Shown here piece by piece: positions 1-11,000 of a DNA stretch of 64,000 nucleotides. This DNA is from Leptodactylus fallax. Lineage: Eukaryota; Chordata; Amphibia; Anura; Leptodactylidae. Made by a program: the position numbers and the translations under genes. The stretch lies in assembly GCA_947044405.1 (NCBI GenBank), contig CAMRHE010000028.1:7958001-8022000 (forward strand), in the 5' to 3' direction. Each line of letters opens with the position of its first letter. The first letter of the stretch is position 1. The notes beneath the pieces were generated by a model. That model was not told where the DNA came from, did no database searches, and saw only the letters and a list, made by a program, of their open reading frames with translations.

Positions 1-1499
1 TGCAGACTCCATTGTAATCGTAAAGCCAGATCCCATATGTAGGTCTATCATTGAACATGGAGAGGAGGGAGCCAGGTGTGCATTGTGACCTGGAAGCCCA
101 AAGTTCAACCCGAGCAGGCAGTAACTAAAGAGTCCCCAGGGAAAAAAAAACCTTTAACCATTTCGTTATGGCCACTTGTCTCATGTACTCCAGTCTGACC
201 ACCAGTCCAGAACTCGCTCTCCTGATGTTCAGTGCAGACCAGGTGGGCAGTAAGTACGAATAAGTGAATGGATAACACGGATAATACTTCTAGAATGTTG
301 TAGGGACTTGGCGTCTATATGTATACAAATGAAATTCCATACTGTGGGGGAAAATGGTTTACCACCCCATGGGAGGCCATAAGGACACTGGGGAAGCTTT
401 ACTGGCAAATGCACTAAATGAACAGGTGGTGTGAATTCAGCCAAACGCAACACCCATGGTCCCTATTTTACGTGGCTCCTGGGTAACTTGAATACACCTT
501 TGACTATCACCCGGTCCTCGGTAACTTGATGGCCTCACCTTTTGAGGATAGCGACTTTTAGGATTCTGGTTGGACTGCTGTGACTTCACTTCAGTTCTGG
601 CACCTGCTGTGCACCGCACTTTTATAAAGTAGTATTTTTGTCACGGGTCATGGTATAGGATGCTCCACGCTGGCTCCACTACATGCTCCACTACAGTGTA
701 CGGAGCTGTGTGCGTCCTGGTCCATAGTGTACAGTTTTGGTGTCTGACCCCACCAATCTGTAATTGATGACTTATCCAAAAAATATAACTTCAATGTCTA
801 AATTCCAGAAAACCTCTTAAAACCCCTAAATACAGTGACTCTTGTATGGTGCGTTGCCACAATCTAAAAGCATACTGTACATGACCATATAGTGTACATA
901 AATAATACCGCAATCATCTAATGGTGAGAGATTCTCTACTAGAATCTTTACTCCTAGGGTTGACTACAGGGCCCCATAGAGGTACCACACACTGATGGCA
1001 CAATGTAAAGGCATAAGACCCCTAATATAAGAGCCATAGTGTTGCCACAATGTTTTGATGCTTAGAGGCCGTAGGATTATCGTCCTTATGTATATTCTGG
1101 ATATTACATCAAATCCATCAGGAAACCAGGAGGTATTAATCTGTGTACAGCATTGTGGCATATGTTAGCACTAAATAAACAGCAGGGAATAAGTGAACAA
1201 TTCACTTTATGCCTGAGCTTTGGTAGTCCTGGTGTGAGAGCTGATGTAATCGGCGCACCCGCGCTGTGCGCTGGACCTGCAAGGGCTGATGTAACGTGTA
1301 CAATGCAGAGCAACCTGAGACCGACACGGCCATCTCAGTATCTGTTTGGCTCCTAGTGTCCTAGATAAAATGGCCTAGGTCAGCTAAGATTAGACCCTCA
1401 GCGGGTGGCGTGTGCACTTCAGGTATATAGTTTTGTGTATTACTATTTTGAGGTGAGCTGTGTTTTGGTAGAATAATGCGGAGGTTCCTTGCAGGGCAG
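1..1499. other. No gene recognised (upstream of MARCHF7)
   Basis: I see no coding exon, RNA gene or clear repeat boundary in this stretch. MARCHF7 has an untranslated first exon in other vertebrates, because its start codon here follows a splice acceptor. That exon may lie here or left of the window, but I cannot identify it. Short open frames on both strands show no recognisable protein signature. Confidence 0.5.
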
Positions 1500-1780
1500 C
1501 TGCAGACAAGGCTAGGGCTACTAGGGCACAGGTCAGGTGGCCAAACAAGGACGGTGGGTGCGTGGTTAGTGTTGGAGTCCTGGGATCAAATCTGACAAAG
1601 GACAACATCTGCAGGGAGTTTGTATGTCCCCCTGTGTCTGCATCAGTTTCCTCCCACACCCCAAAGTCTTACTGATAGGGAATTTAGCTTATGAGCCCTA
1701 TTCTTGTTGCAAAACTTGTGGTGACTTTCTGGGACACAGTACAGACAATGTTGGTGCTATAGAAGTGAGAAATGCATGCA
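1500..1780 (+). repeat. tRNA-derived SINE fragment (copy 1)
   Basis: A B-box-like segment (GTCCTGGGATCAAATC) is followed by the body of a dispersed SINE: a stretch on the theme of ACATCTGCAGGGAGTTTG, then TTTCCTCCCACACC, then CTGATAGGGAATTTAG. A second, better preserved copy lies at 37395-37650 with the same blocks in the same order. The body resembles amphibian tRNA-derived SINEs as I know them. Boundaries are approximate and the copy is degraded. Confidence 0.55.
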
Positions 1781-2261
1781 TCACGTAACGAAAGTTACTG
1801 CAACATGTGGATGATAAAAACTGCATCTGCAACGTGTGCCAAATTGTCAGTCTGACCTCTGTGATCGCTGGTGATCAGGTATGCTGGGTGGAAAAAGCAC
1901 AAAGTGGCGGAGTGACTACCCAGCATGCTGGTTACACTTTGTTACAGTATATGACTCTGGTTAGGAGGTATTTCTGGCAGATAATGGTGTGTGGACATCA
2001 TGCTTGTGGGTCCCTTGCTTGGGGCACAATCCTACCAACTCTCAGCAGTCAGAAAGGAACTTTTTTACTTAGGTGACCTATTATGTTATGACCTCTATGT
2101 AACACTACTTCACCTCTGTAACCACAGCCACTTCACCTATGGTCTTAAAGTGGTGGTCTCCAGTGGGATCAGCCATGTTGCAGTTCCTGTCCTGGGTTGC
2201 TTGTGTTTACCCTACAGCACGTGGTGGGGAATGATGTATAATCTGCTCGGCTACGTACAAC
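1781..2261. other. Unannotated spacer
   Basis: No gene or repeat is recognised between the SINE fragment and the minisatellite. The open frames here have no family signature. Confidence 0.4.
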
Positions 2262-3730
2262 CTACATAGTGTCCTATCTGCAGGTTATAGAGCAGGAGGA
2301 GCTGAGCAGATTGTACATAGTGTCCTATCTGCAGGTTAGAGAGCAGGAGGAGCTGAGCAGATTGTACATAGTGTCCTATCTGCAGGTTATAGAGCAGGAG
2401 GAGCTGAGCAGATTGTACATAGTGTCCTATCTGCAGGTTATAGAGCAGGAGGAGTGGAACAGATTGTACATAGTGTCCTATCTGCAGGTTATAGAGCAGG
2501 AGGAGCTGAGCAGATTGTACATAGTGTCCTATCTGCAGGTTATAGAGCAGGAGGAGCTGAGCAGATTGTACATAGTGTCCTATCTGCAGGTTATAGAGCA
2601 GGAGGAGCAGATTGTACATAGTGTCCTATCTGCAGGTTATAGAGCAGGAGGAGCAGATTGTACATAGTGTCCTATCTGCAGGTTATAGAGCAGGAGGAGC
2701 AGATTGTACATAGTGTCCTATCTGCAGGTTATAGAGCAGGAGGAGCAGATTATACATAGTGTCCTATCTGCAGGTTATAGAGCAGGAGGAGCAGATTATA
2801 CATAGTGTCCTATCTGCAGGTTATAGAGCAGGAGGAGCTGAGCAGATTGTACATAGTGTCCTATCTGCAGGTTATAGAGCAGGAGGAGCAGATTGTACAT
2901 AGTGTCCTATCTGCAGGTTATAGAGCAGGAGGAGCAGATTGTACATAGTGTCCTATCTGCAGGTTATAGAGCAGGAGGAGCTGAGCAGATTGTACATAGT
3001 GTCCTATCTGCAGGATATAGAGCAGGAGGAGCTGAGCAGATTGTACATAGTGTCCTATCTGCAGGTTATAGAGCAGGAGGAGCAGATTGTACATAGTGTC
3101 CTATCTGCAGGTTATAGAGCAGGAGGAGCGGAGCAGATTGTACATAGTGTCCTATCTGCAGGTTATAGAGCAGGAGGAGCTGAGCAGATTGTACATAGTG
3201 TCCTATCTGTAGGTTATAGAGCAGGAGGAGCTGAGCAGATTGTACATAGTGTCCTATCTGCAGGTTATAGAGCAGGAGGAGCTGAGCAGATTGTACATAG
3301 TGTCCTATCTGCAGGTTATAGAGCAGGAGGAGCTGAGCAGATTGTACATAGTGTCCTATCTGCAGGTTATAGAGCAGGAGGAGCTGAGCAGATTGTACAT
3401 AGTGTCCTATCTGCAGGTTATAGAGCAGGAGGCGCTGAGCAGATTGTACATAGTGTCCTATCTGCAGGTTATAGAGCAGGAGGAGCTGAGCAGATTGTAC
3501 ATAGTGTCCTATCTGCAGGTTATAGAGCAGGAGGAGCTGAGCAGATTGTACATAGTGTCCTATCTGCAGGTTATAGAGCAGGAGGAGCTGAGCAGATTGT
3601 ACATAGTGTCCTATCTGCAGGTTATAGAGCAGGAGGCGCTGAGCAGATTGTACATAGTGTCCTATCTGCAGGTTATAGAGCAGGAGGAGCTGAGCAGATA
3701 GGACACTATGTACAATATGCAGGTTATAGA
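2262..3730. repeat. Minisatellite, 51-bp and 46-bp units, about 29 copies
   Basis: Units run from ATTGTACATAGTGTCCTATC through TGCAGGTTATAGAGCAGGAG to GAGCTGAGCAG (51 bp). A 46-bp variant lacks the five bases GAGCT and dominates about 2590-2940. Sequence divergence between units is very low (scattered single changes), so the array is recently homogenised. Because 51 is a multiple of three, most frames on both strands stay open and create false ORFs of up to 266 codons. The last unit (about 3692-3714) contains the segment in inverted orientation. It lies just upstream of the first coding exon of MARCHF7. Confidence 0.95.
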
Positions 3731-4008
3731 GTATGAACAGAGCAGATAAGACTATAATCTGCTCCACTCCTCCTACTTTATCCTGCTGCACAGACTGTAG
3801 TGCATTTTTCTTGTACCAGGTACCCATTAAATAACCTATCCCATTATAATACTGTGCGGTGCGCACCTTGCAGCTCTGCTACATCTGTAATTTGTAGACT
3901 ATTGATTGACGTCTTCCAGTTGATGAAGTGACTTGGTTACTCTGCAGGTTGTCAGAAGGAAACTCTCTTGATGAATTAACGTTAAATATTTGTCTTGTAG
4001 GCACAAAA

Positions 4009-4167
4009 ATGGAACCTAAGCCATCAAGATTGCCCCGGCGGATAACCGTTCAGCCTTCCCCATCTTCTCCCATAAGTGCTCGAATGCTGAGAACTGGCAG
4101 ACTAGGCAGCCATAGTGAAACCTATCGCTTGAGAGACAGTTCACTGAGACATGATTCTGACTTTCAG
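4009..4167 (+). CDS. MARCHF7: MARCHF7 coding exon 1 (start codon)
   Basis: The exon starts at 4001 after acceptor TTGTCTTGTAG. The ATG lies 8 nt inside it, so at least one untranslated exon must lie upstream. It encodes 53 residues ([11 protein letters not shown] onward) and ends in phase 0 at donor CAG/GTAAAT. Confidence 0.92.
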
Positions 4168-4994
4168 GTAAATCTGCAGAAACCTTCATGTTTTAGTAAT
4201 TGTCACAGGATAATTGAAACGACTTTAAATCCTGATCCCCAGGACAAGGATCGCATAACTGTAATTTATTAAGGAAGCCGCAGTTGTTCTTAATATTGAG
4301 AATTCCTGGAAGCCTTGCTATGGTGGTTTTGACAAGTGACAGTGCATGGCGGTATATGGTGTTGCTCATCCACTATTTATGTTGCTGCTCTTGTTGCAGT
4401 TGTCTGAGCTCTCAATAAAGCGAACCACTGGCAGAATGAAATCCTGACTGGGTCCCTGGTGACAGGAGCGAGGGTTTACTAGGAAGCGCTGCAGTGTTTC
4501 AGAGAAACCTAGTTTTAAGGGCACATTCACACAGGTGGTATACGCTGTGGATCTTCCAGAGGCCACTTGTGGGCTGAACATCTTCTGTTCAATTCAGTGG
4601 TTCTCATCTACACCATGCTCAAAGTGTCCGCAGTATAGATTGACATGAAATGTTCTCTTTACTGTAAATTCACAGCATGACCGTTTTGAGGGATTTTGGT
4701 CAATATACTTGCAGTTTTCCTTATACATCACATCTGGATGAACCAGATTTGGTTTGAACCTGGTAAGTCTCTCAGTTTGTGTGTAGGGCAGAGATTCTCA
4801 ACACCGGAGTGCCACAACAATATGGAGGTCAAGTGGCCGCACATCCCCTTTTAACTACACAGGTGTGCTTGGGATGCTGGTGTAGTTAAATAGAACGGTT
4901 GAGCAGGATCTATCGATCAGGCATCTGGAGATGCCTTGTGAAGATCTGCTGAATAAAGCAGCAGAGCTCCCAGGAGTATGGATGGGTTAGTGTT

Positions 4995-5037
<43 letters not shown>

Positions 5038-8000
5038 TAGTGCTTTTTTTTTTTGAGGTTTTTTTTGCTGGGTTGAAAGTATAGTATGGTATAGCTTTGA
5101 GGGTGCATTCACACAGTGCAGTTTTGATGTGGTTTTTGGTGAGCTTTTCTAAATTTACAAGTAAAACTAGTTGTTTCAGCTGTAAACTTAAAATCTGTGC
5201 TAAAAAAAAACACATACTGGCATTTTTTTTTTTTTGTCTTCTAGTAATAATTCTTTGGTAAGTGTGTTGGGGAAACTCTTTTGTATAGGGAGAAACCTGT
5301 TGATCAGTCAGGGCAGAGAGAATCTTAGAGACAGACTTCTGAGCTGATCTCTTAAACTGTGCAGCCTTGTCATGCGGGACCCTGTCTAGATTTAAAGGGA
5401 TTCTCCAGGGCGAGTCATTTTATGCTTGCTCTGGGAGTTTTGACCCTGGGTCATGTGATCAGAACCAGCACCCGAGTCACTCTGTCTCCTCTCCTGTGTT
5501 CACATGTGGTTGGTTACCTGTGCTATTGTGGCTGGCTTTACCAGGTAGAATCTGATCTCCTTTTTGGATGAATTTCTGTTCTCTGCTGTGAACACAGGAG
5601 AAGGAGGGAGGAGGCTGAGCCACTGTGGGTGCTGGTTCTGATCATATGCTCTGGGGTCTGAACCAGCCCAGAATCTCCAGTGGGGGATTAAGTGTAAAAA
5701 GATTGGTTTGTATGTCAGTCCCCACCAGCTAGCTGATGGCAGTAGCTGTGGGGCTGTCACTACTCAGTGCAGAGCAAGAAGCAGACAGCTCCATCCACCG
5801 TTTAGTGGCAGTCAGATTACTGCAGCTTGGCATCTGTTCACATGAATAGGAACTGAGTTGCAGTAATTACTGACTGACTCTACACAGTGGATGGAGCAGT
5901 CTGCTTCTAGTTCAGCCCTGCAGCTACTACGGTGGGGACTGACACCCAGCAGCCCAACAAAACCGATGGTCTATCCTAAGCATAGGTCATCAATTACTTT
6001 TGCCCTGCAAACCCCTTGATAAATATGCAGCCCCAACTTCCCGTTTTCTTCTGCCATGCTCACGTCTAAGCTTGGTGCTATCTGGAAGTAAAACTTTGGT
6101 CTTGGTAAAAAAAAATTTTTTTTACTCTGCATCTAGATTAATTTTTGTTTCCACTGACTTGGAAATTTTTGTAGTAGTTTCTAGTTTTCTAGTCCTTTTG
6201 TTAACTTGTTGTGCCCTGAGGCCAGAATGCACACAGGAATGGTTTCTCTTATTGTGTTCTTGGAAAAACAGGTCAGGTAATTGAAAACTGCGACTTTGCA
6301 CCCGATACAGTATTACAGCCCTGAGCTTATGGCCCTCCACAGGCTCCAAAGGATGAATTGGTCTCTCCATCAGTGTGGAACGTTTAAAAGCAATGGCTGT
6401 ACTGAAAGATACCAATTCATGTCATGTAGTCAGTGTCAGGAGCAGATGCCATGTGACCGGCAAGGTAAGGCTCCTTCAAACCTCTTTATTACATCTTCTA
6501 ATTTTCTTCATTACTTTTACTTAGAAATATTTCCATCTTGTTTCTTGAAGAAAATTCTCATGGCTTGTATAACTTTTTTTCTGTGCAGTCCATATATTGC
6601 ACCCCCTTCACCCCACTGTAATATCAGTTTTGCTATTTTGTAAAGTGGTGACGTATTGCTAAGATACTTTATTATCTGAATTCTGGACCCACCTATATTG
6701 AGGAAGGGATTCAAAACTTGCTCCCCGAAACCCAATTCCTGTTCTTGGCTGGTTTGGATGCAGCATGAAGGTAGTGCCAGACTCCTTGTTTTCAGGAGCG
6801 GTGGTAATCCCAGTGCTTAAACACCCACCCTTTGTAAAGGGAGGACCTATCCTAGCAATATGCCAGCACGTTGAGTAAACTTTTGCATCATTTACTTTTC
6901 TTAACTTACAGCACCAGGTATAAAAAAGCCTGAAGCAAATTAGTGGTGTGTACATGGAGACGGCAGCTGGTGGCAATATACCGCCTTTTGGTCCTGAGCT
7001 GCACCTGCATGTAGATGTCAGCTAGTACAAGTAAACATGGGTGACCAAAGTCAAACTGAACTGGAATGATCTACATTAAATGTGCCCATATACACACAGC
7101 ATACATCCTGTAAGGGCAAAGTATTGTGTGTGTAATCCTTGTTATCTCTCCCCGGTAATCATTGGGACTATAACACATCTTAAGTTAGTCATTTTATGGT
7201 CTGTTGATACGACTACAGTTTTTCTCTTCCTTTACACACCATAATTCTAATTACCTTTAAAGAGTATCTGTCTGCTAAATGCACTGTATAAGGGGAAGAT
7301 CAGTGTGAACATGCCTGGTGGTCAGTGTCAACGAGGAGACCACTGTATTCCCCCCACTTCTGCATAGGAAAGGGCATTGGAAGAGTTACAGTGGGGGGAA
7401 AAAGTATTTAGTCAGCCACCAATCGTGCAAGTTCTACCACTTAAAAAGATGAGGCCGGCCTGTAATTGTCATCATAGGTAGACCTCAACTATGAGACAAA
7501 ATGAGAAAACAAATCCAGAAAATCACATTGTCTGTTTTTTTTTGTTTTTTTTTTAAACTCGTTTGATTGAAAATTGCGTATCAGACACAAGAAAAGGAAT
7601 CAAAACATATACATAACATGTTGCGCACTAGAAAACGAGAATTTAAATGTAAATTCACTCAACACACCACATCCCACCTCGCCAGGCCCTCGTCCCACCG
7701 GACCCCACAACTCAGACTCGGTACAGAGAGGATATAATCAGGACATGCACAATACAGTATACATCAGTTATCATGTACAAAACATGCAGTCAATAAGTCA
7801 AAGGTAACAACAAGGATACTCTCCAAAATGAGAAGTCGTGGATACTCCCGGTGTCTCGCACCCCTCACGGCATGAGTAAATGAATGGCAGAACGCAATGA
7901 GGGAGCCGTATATTGGGTTACCGGAGAATTGCACCATGCTCCCCACACCTTATGGAATTTCTGAGGGCACCCTCTCCCTTTATACACAATCTGGTTATAA

Positions 8001-11000
8001 GGAAGAACAGTATTAACAAGTTTCTTCCACTGAGATACTGATGGGGGTTTCGGAGCCATCCATCGCAGTGCGATAGCTTTCCTAGCATAAAATAAAGACT
8101 CCCTCAAAAGGATTCTAACATGGTGTTGCCATAATTCTTCATCTAATACACCGAAAAGGCATATCTCTGGGGTTAATGGTATAGGTTTAGCCAGAACTTC
8201 CGCCAGGAGATCCACGACCCCTTTCCAAAAACATTGTATGATCGGACATTCCCAAATCATATTCCAAAAGTCTGACTGTAGACAAGGGCACCTAAGGCAT
8301 CCTGGGTTGGGCAGACGTCCCATTTTGTAGAGACGGGAAGGTGTCAAGTAACATTGGTGTAGAATATATGTTTGAATCAGTTTGTTGTTAGCTGAAGGTG
8401 ACACATGTTGAGGAGATTCAAGGATGTCTTGAAACATCTCATTTGTGAGAGTTGGGATATTGATGCACCACCGCCGTCAGGGTCGGGGCGTCCAATGTGG
8501 ATATCTTGGCCTGTATCAGATGTGCATATAAAGTAGATATCAAACCCCCAGGGCCCTGTGAGCGAAGTATGCCGATAAGCGGATACTCAGATATATTGTC
8601 CAATCGATCCGGGAACTGAGAAGAGAGTGCATGTCTAATCTGTAGATATCTAAAGAACTGTGTTCTAGGGATGCCATAGGAGGAGCTCAGCGAGTCAAAT
8701 GTTTTAAAAACACCTTGTATATACAGGTCACTGAGAGAGGACACGCCATACTGCGACCAGGCCCGGGCGCCAGGCAGGGCAAATAACGTCGGCAGACCAG
8801 GGTTGTGCCAAAGCGGGGTCTCCGCAGGTATATCAGAATAGGCGGACACCTTTTTCGCCTGACGCCAGACCTGTCCAGCCAGGGTATGGATGGGCAACAA
8901 TCTCCCCCTGAACATGGCCGGGTGTTCCAACACCGGCCACAAATTACGCAAACCCAGGTGGTGAGCCAGATGTGCCTCGGACCCCGGTAGGGAATCAGAT
9001 GAGAGCCACTTCCTAATAAAACGGAGCTGTCCTGCTAGGTAGTAAAGAAACAGATCAGGGAGTGATGTGCCCCCGAGCTGCTTCGGTCGTTGTAGAGATG
9101 ACAACCTAAGCTTAGATCTAGAGTTTCCCCATATAAAGGAGATAATGAGGGAGTCCATTTGTTTAAAAAATCTAAGGGGCACGGACACAGCAGAATTGCT
9201 TATAGCATATAGACATTTGGGTAGTACTATCATTTTAACTAGGTTGATTCTACCAGCCACCTACAAAGGCAGTGTAGCCCAAAGATTAAACTTAACCCTA
9301 AAGTGCGAGATGAGTGGAAAAATGTTCTGTTCCAAAAAACACCTATGGTCCCTAGATATAAAGATGCCCAGATATTTGCAAGTTGAGACTGTAGTCAATC
9401 CACATACCACATTTCCCTCAGCTACACTTGATGCGCGGCCAATATGCATGTATGAGGACTTAGTCCAATTGGTTCGCAGGCCAGAATAATTACCAAATTC
9501 GTCAATTATAGCCATGGCTCTGGGTAGGGACCGGGAGGGGTCGCTCATAAACAGGAGTAAGTCATCGGCATAGAGTGCTGTTCTCTCCTCCCGGGTGCCT
9601 ATCAATATGCCTTTATATATGGGGTCATTCCGAAGCAGTATCGCCAAGGGTTCCACCGCCAAAGCAAACAATAGCGGTGACAATGGACATCCTTGTCTTG
9701 TACCCCTACCCAAAGGAAAGTAGGAAGACAACGTGCCATTAATTGACAGCGCCGCTCTAGGGGAACAGTATAGAAGGGAAATCCAGGTAATAAACCCCTC
9801 TCCAAATCCGTATCCCCGCAACACCTGCAATAGGAAAGGCCATTCGACAGAGTCGAACGCCTTTGTTGCATCTAAAGAAGCCACCGCCCAGTCATGTGAG
9901 GATGATGCCCCAATCTGAGTTATCACCTGAGCCCTTCTAAGATTATCCGATGTGGATTTTCCAGGCATAAAGCCTGTCTGATCCGGATGGACAAGGTCGA
10001 GAACAACAGAATTTAGCCTTTTCGCCAACATTTTAGTAAGGAGTTTATAATCTATATTAAGCAGTGATATAGGCCTATATGAGCCACAGTCCAGCGGATC
10101 CTTGTCAGGCTTAAGTAACAGGATAATGGTGGCGTCATAAAAGGACTCGGGAGACTGTGGCCCACAAAGGCAGCATTGTAACATTCAAGCAACACCGGGA
10201 GAAGCAGGCCCCCATACTGGGCGTAAACCTCCACCGGGATACCGTCCGGACCCGGTGATTTGCCCTTTGCCATATCTGCCAGGGCTCCCGATAGCTCCTC
10301 TAGCGTAAAAGGGGAATCTAAAGATTCACGTTGGTCTTCTGACAATGTAGGAAGGGGGATCAAACCCAAATAGGTAGCAAGCTCTCCATCAGTGACTCTA
10401 AGCTTGGAGAGGTACAACTCACTGTAATACCTATAAAATCTGTCACTAATGGCCAAGCTATTGGACAGTACCTCCCCCGTCTCTGAATGCACTCGTAGTA
10501 TTGCAGGTGAGGCTGTGTTTTGATGTATCAGTTGAGCTAGAAAGCTGCTTGACTGGTTACCGAGTTCGTAAAACTTCTGTTTGCTAAAAAACATAGACCT
10601 ACGTGCCTTGTCATGCAGTATATGCAGATATTGTCTACCCATCTGCAACCATTGGGATCTAGCCTCATCAGTTGGATTAGCCACGTAGGCGGCTTCGAGC
10701 GAGGCACACTGGGTCGCTAAGGTGGTCTCCAACAGCGAGGATTCCCTCTTTACAAAGGAAATGGAGGACTTAATACAACCCCTAAGATATGCCTTCATAG
10801 TCTCCCATAAGAGGAGTGGAGAAGTGTTTGGGGAATTAATGGTCAAAAACGTCTGAAGTTGATCAGGTATTCGATCATGTGGTACAAATAGTTTCAACCA
10901 AAATGGGTGGATTCGCCAACCCTGTCGTGGCTTAGCAGCCGTACTACTGTTTAATTGGACCAACAACGGGGATTGATCAGACACTGCCCTGGGTAAATAG

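Larger units (their letters stand above)
4168..7388. other. MARCHF7 intron 1, left part
   Basis: No coding sequence. It holds a 39-base T tract (4996-5034), a foldback repeat (5392-5691), and short stretches on the theme GGGTGCATTCACACAG (for example 5100-5130) that recur at 4517, 24963 and 25330 as dispersed repeat fragments. Confidence 0.6.

Noticed and set aside
42..2261. Untranslated first exon or promoter of MARCHF7
   Set aside because: Searched by eye for a GC-rich promoter and a donor before 4000. Nothing was better than chance.
2262..3730. Regular repeats suggesting a CRISPR array
   Set aside because: Units are contiguous tandem copies without unique spacers, in a vertebrate genome.
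2251..3866. Long open frames (up to 266 codons) on both strands
   Set aside because: They follow from the 51-bp unit being a multiple of three without stops. The protein would be one repeated peptide in several frames, with no promoter or splice context.
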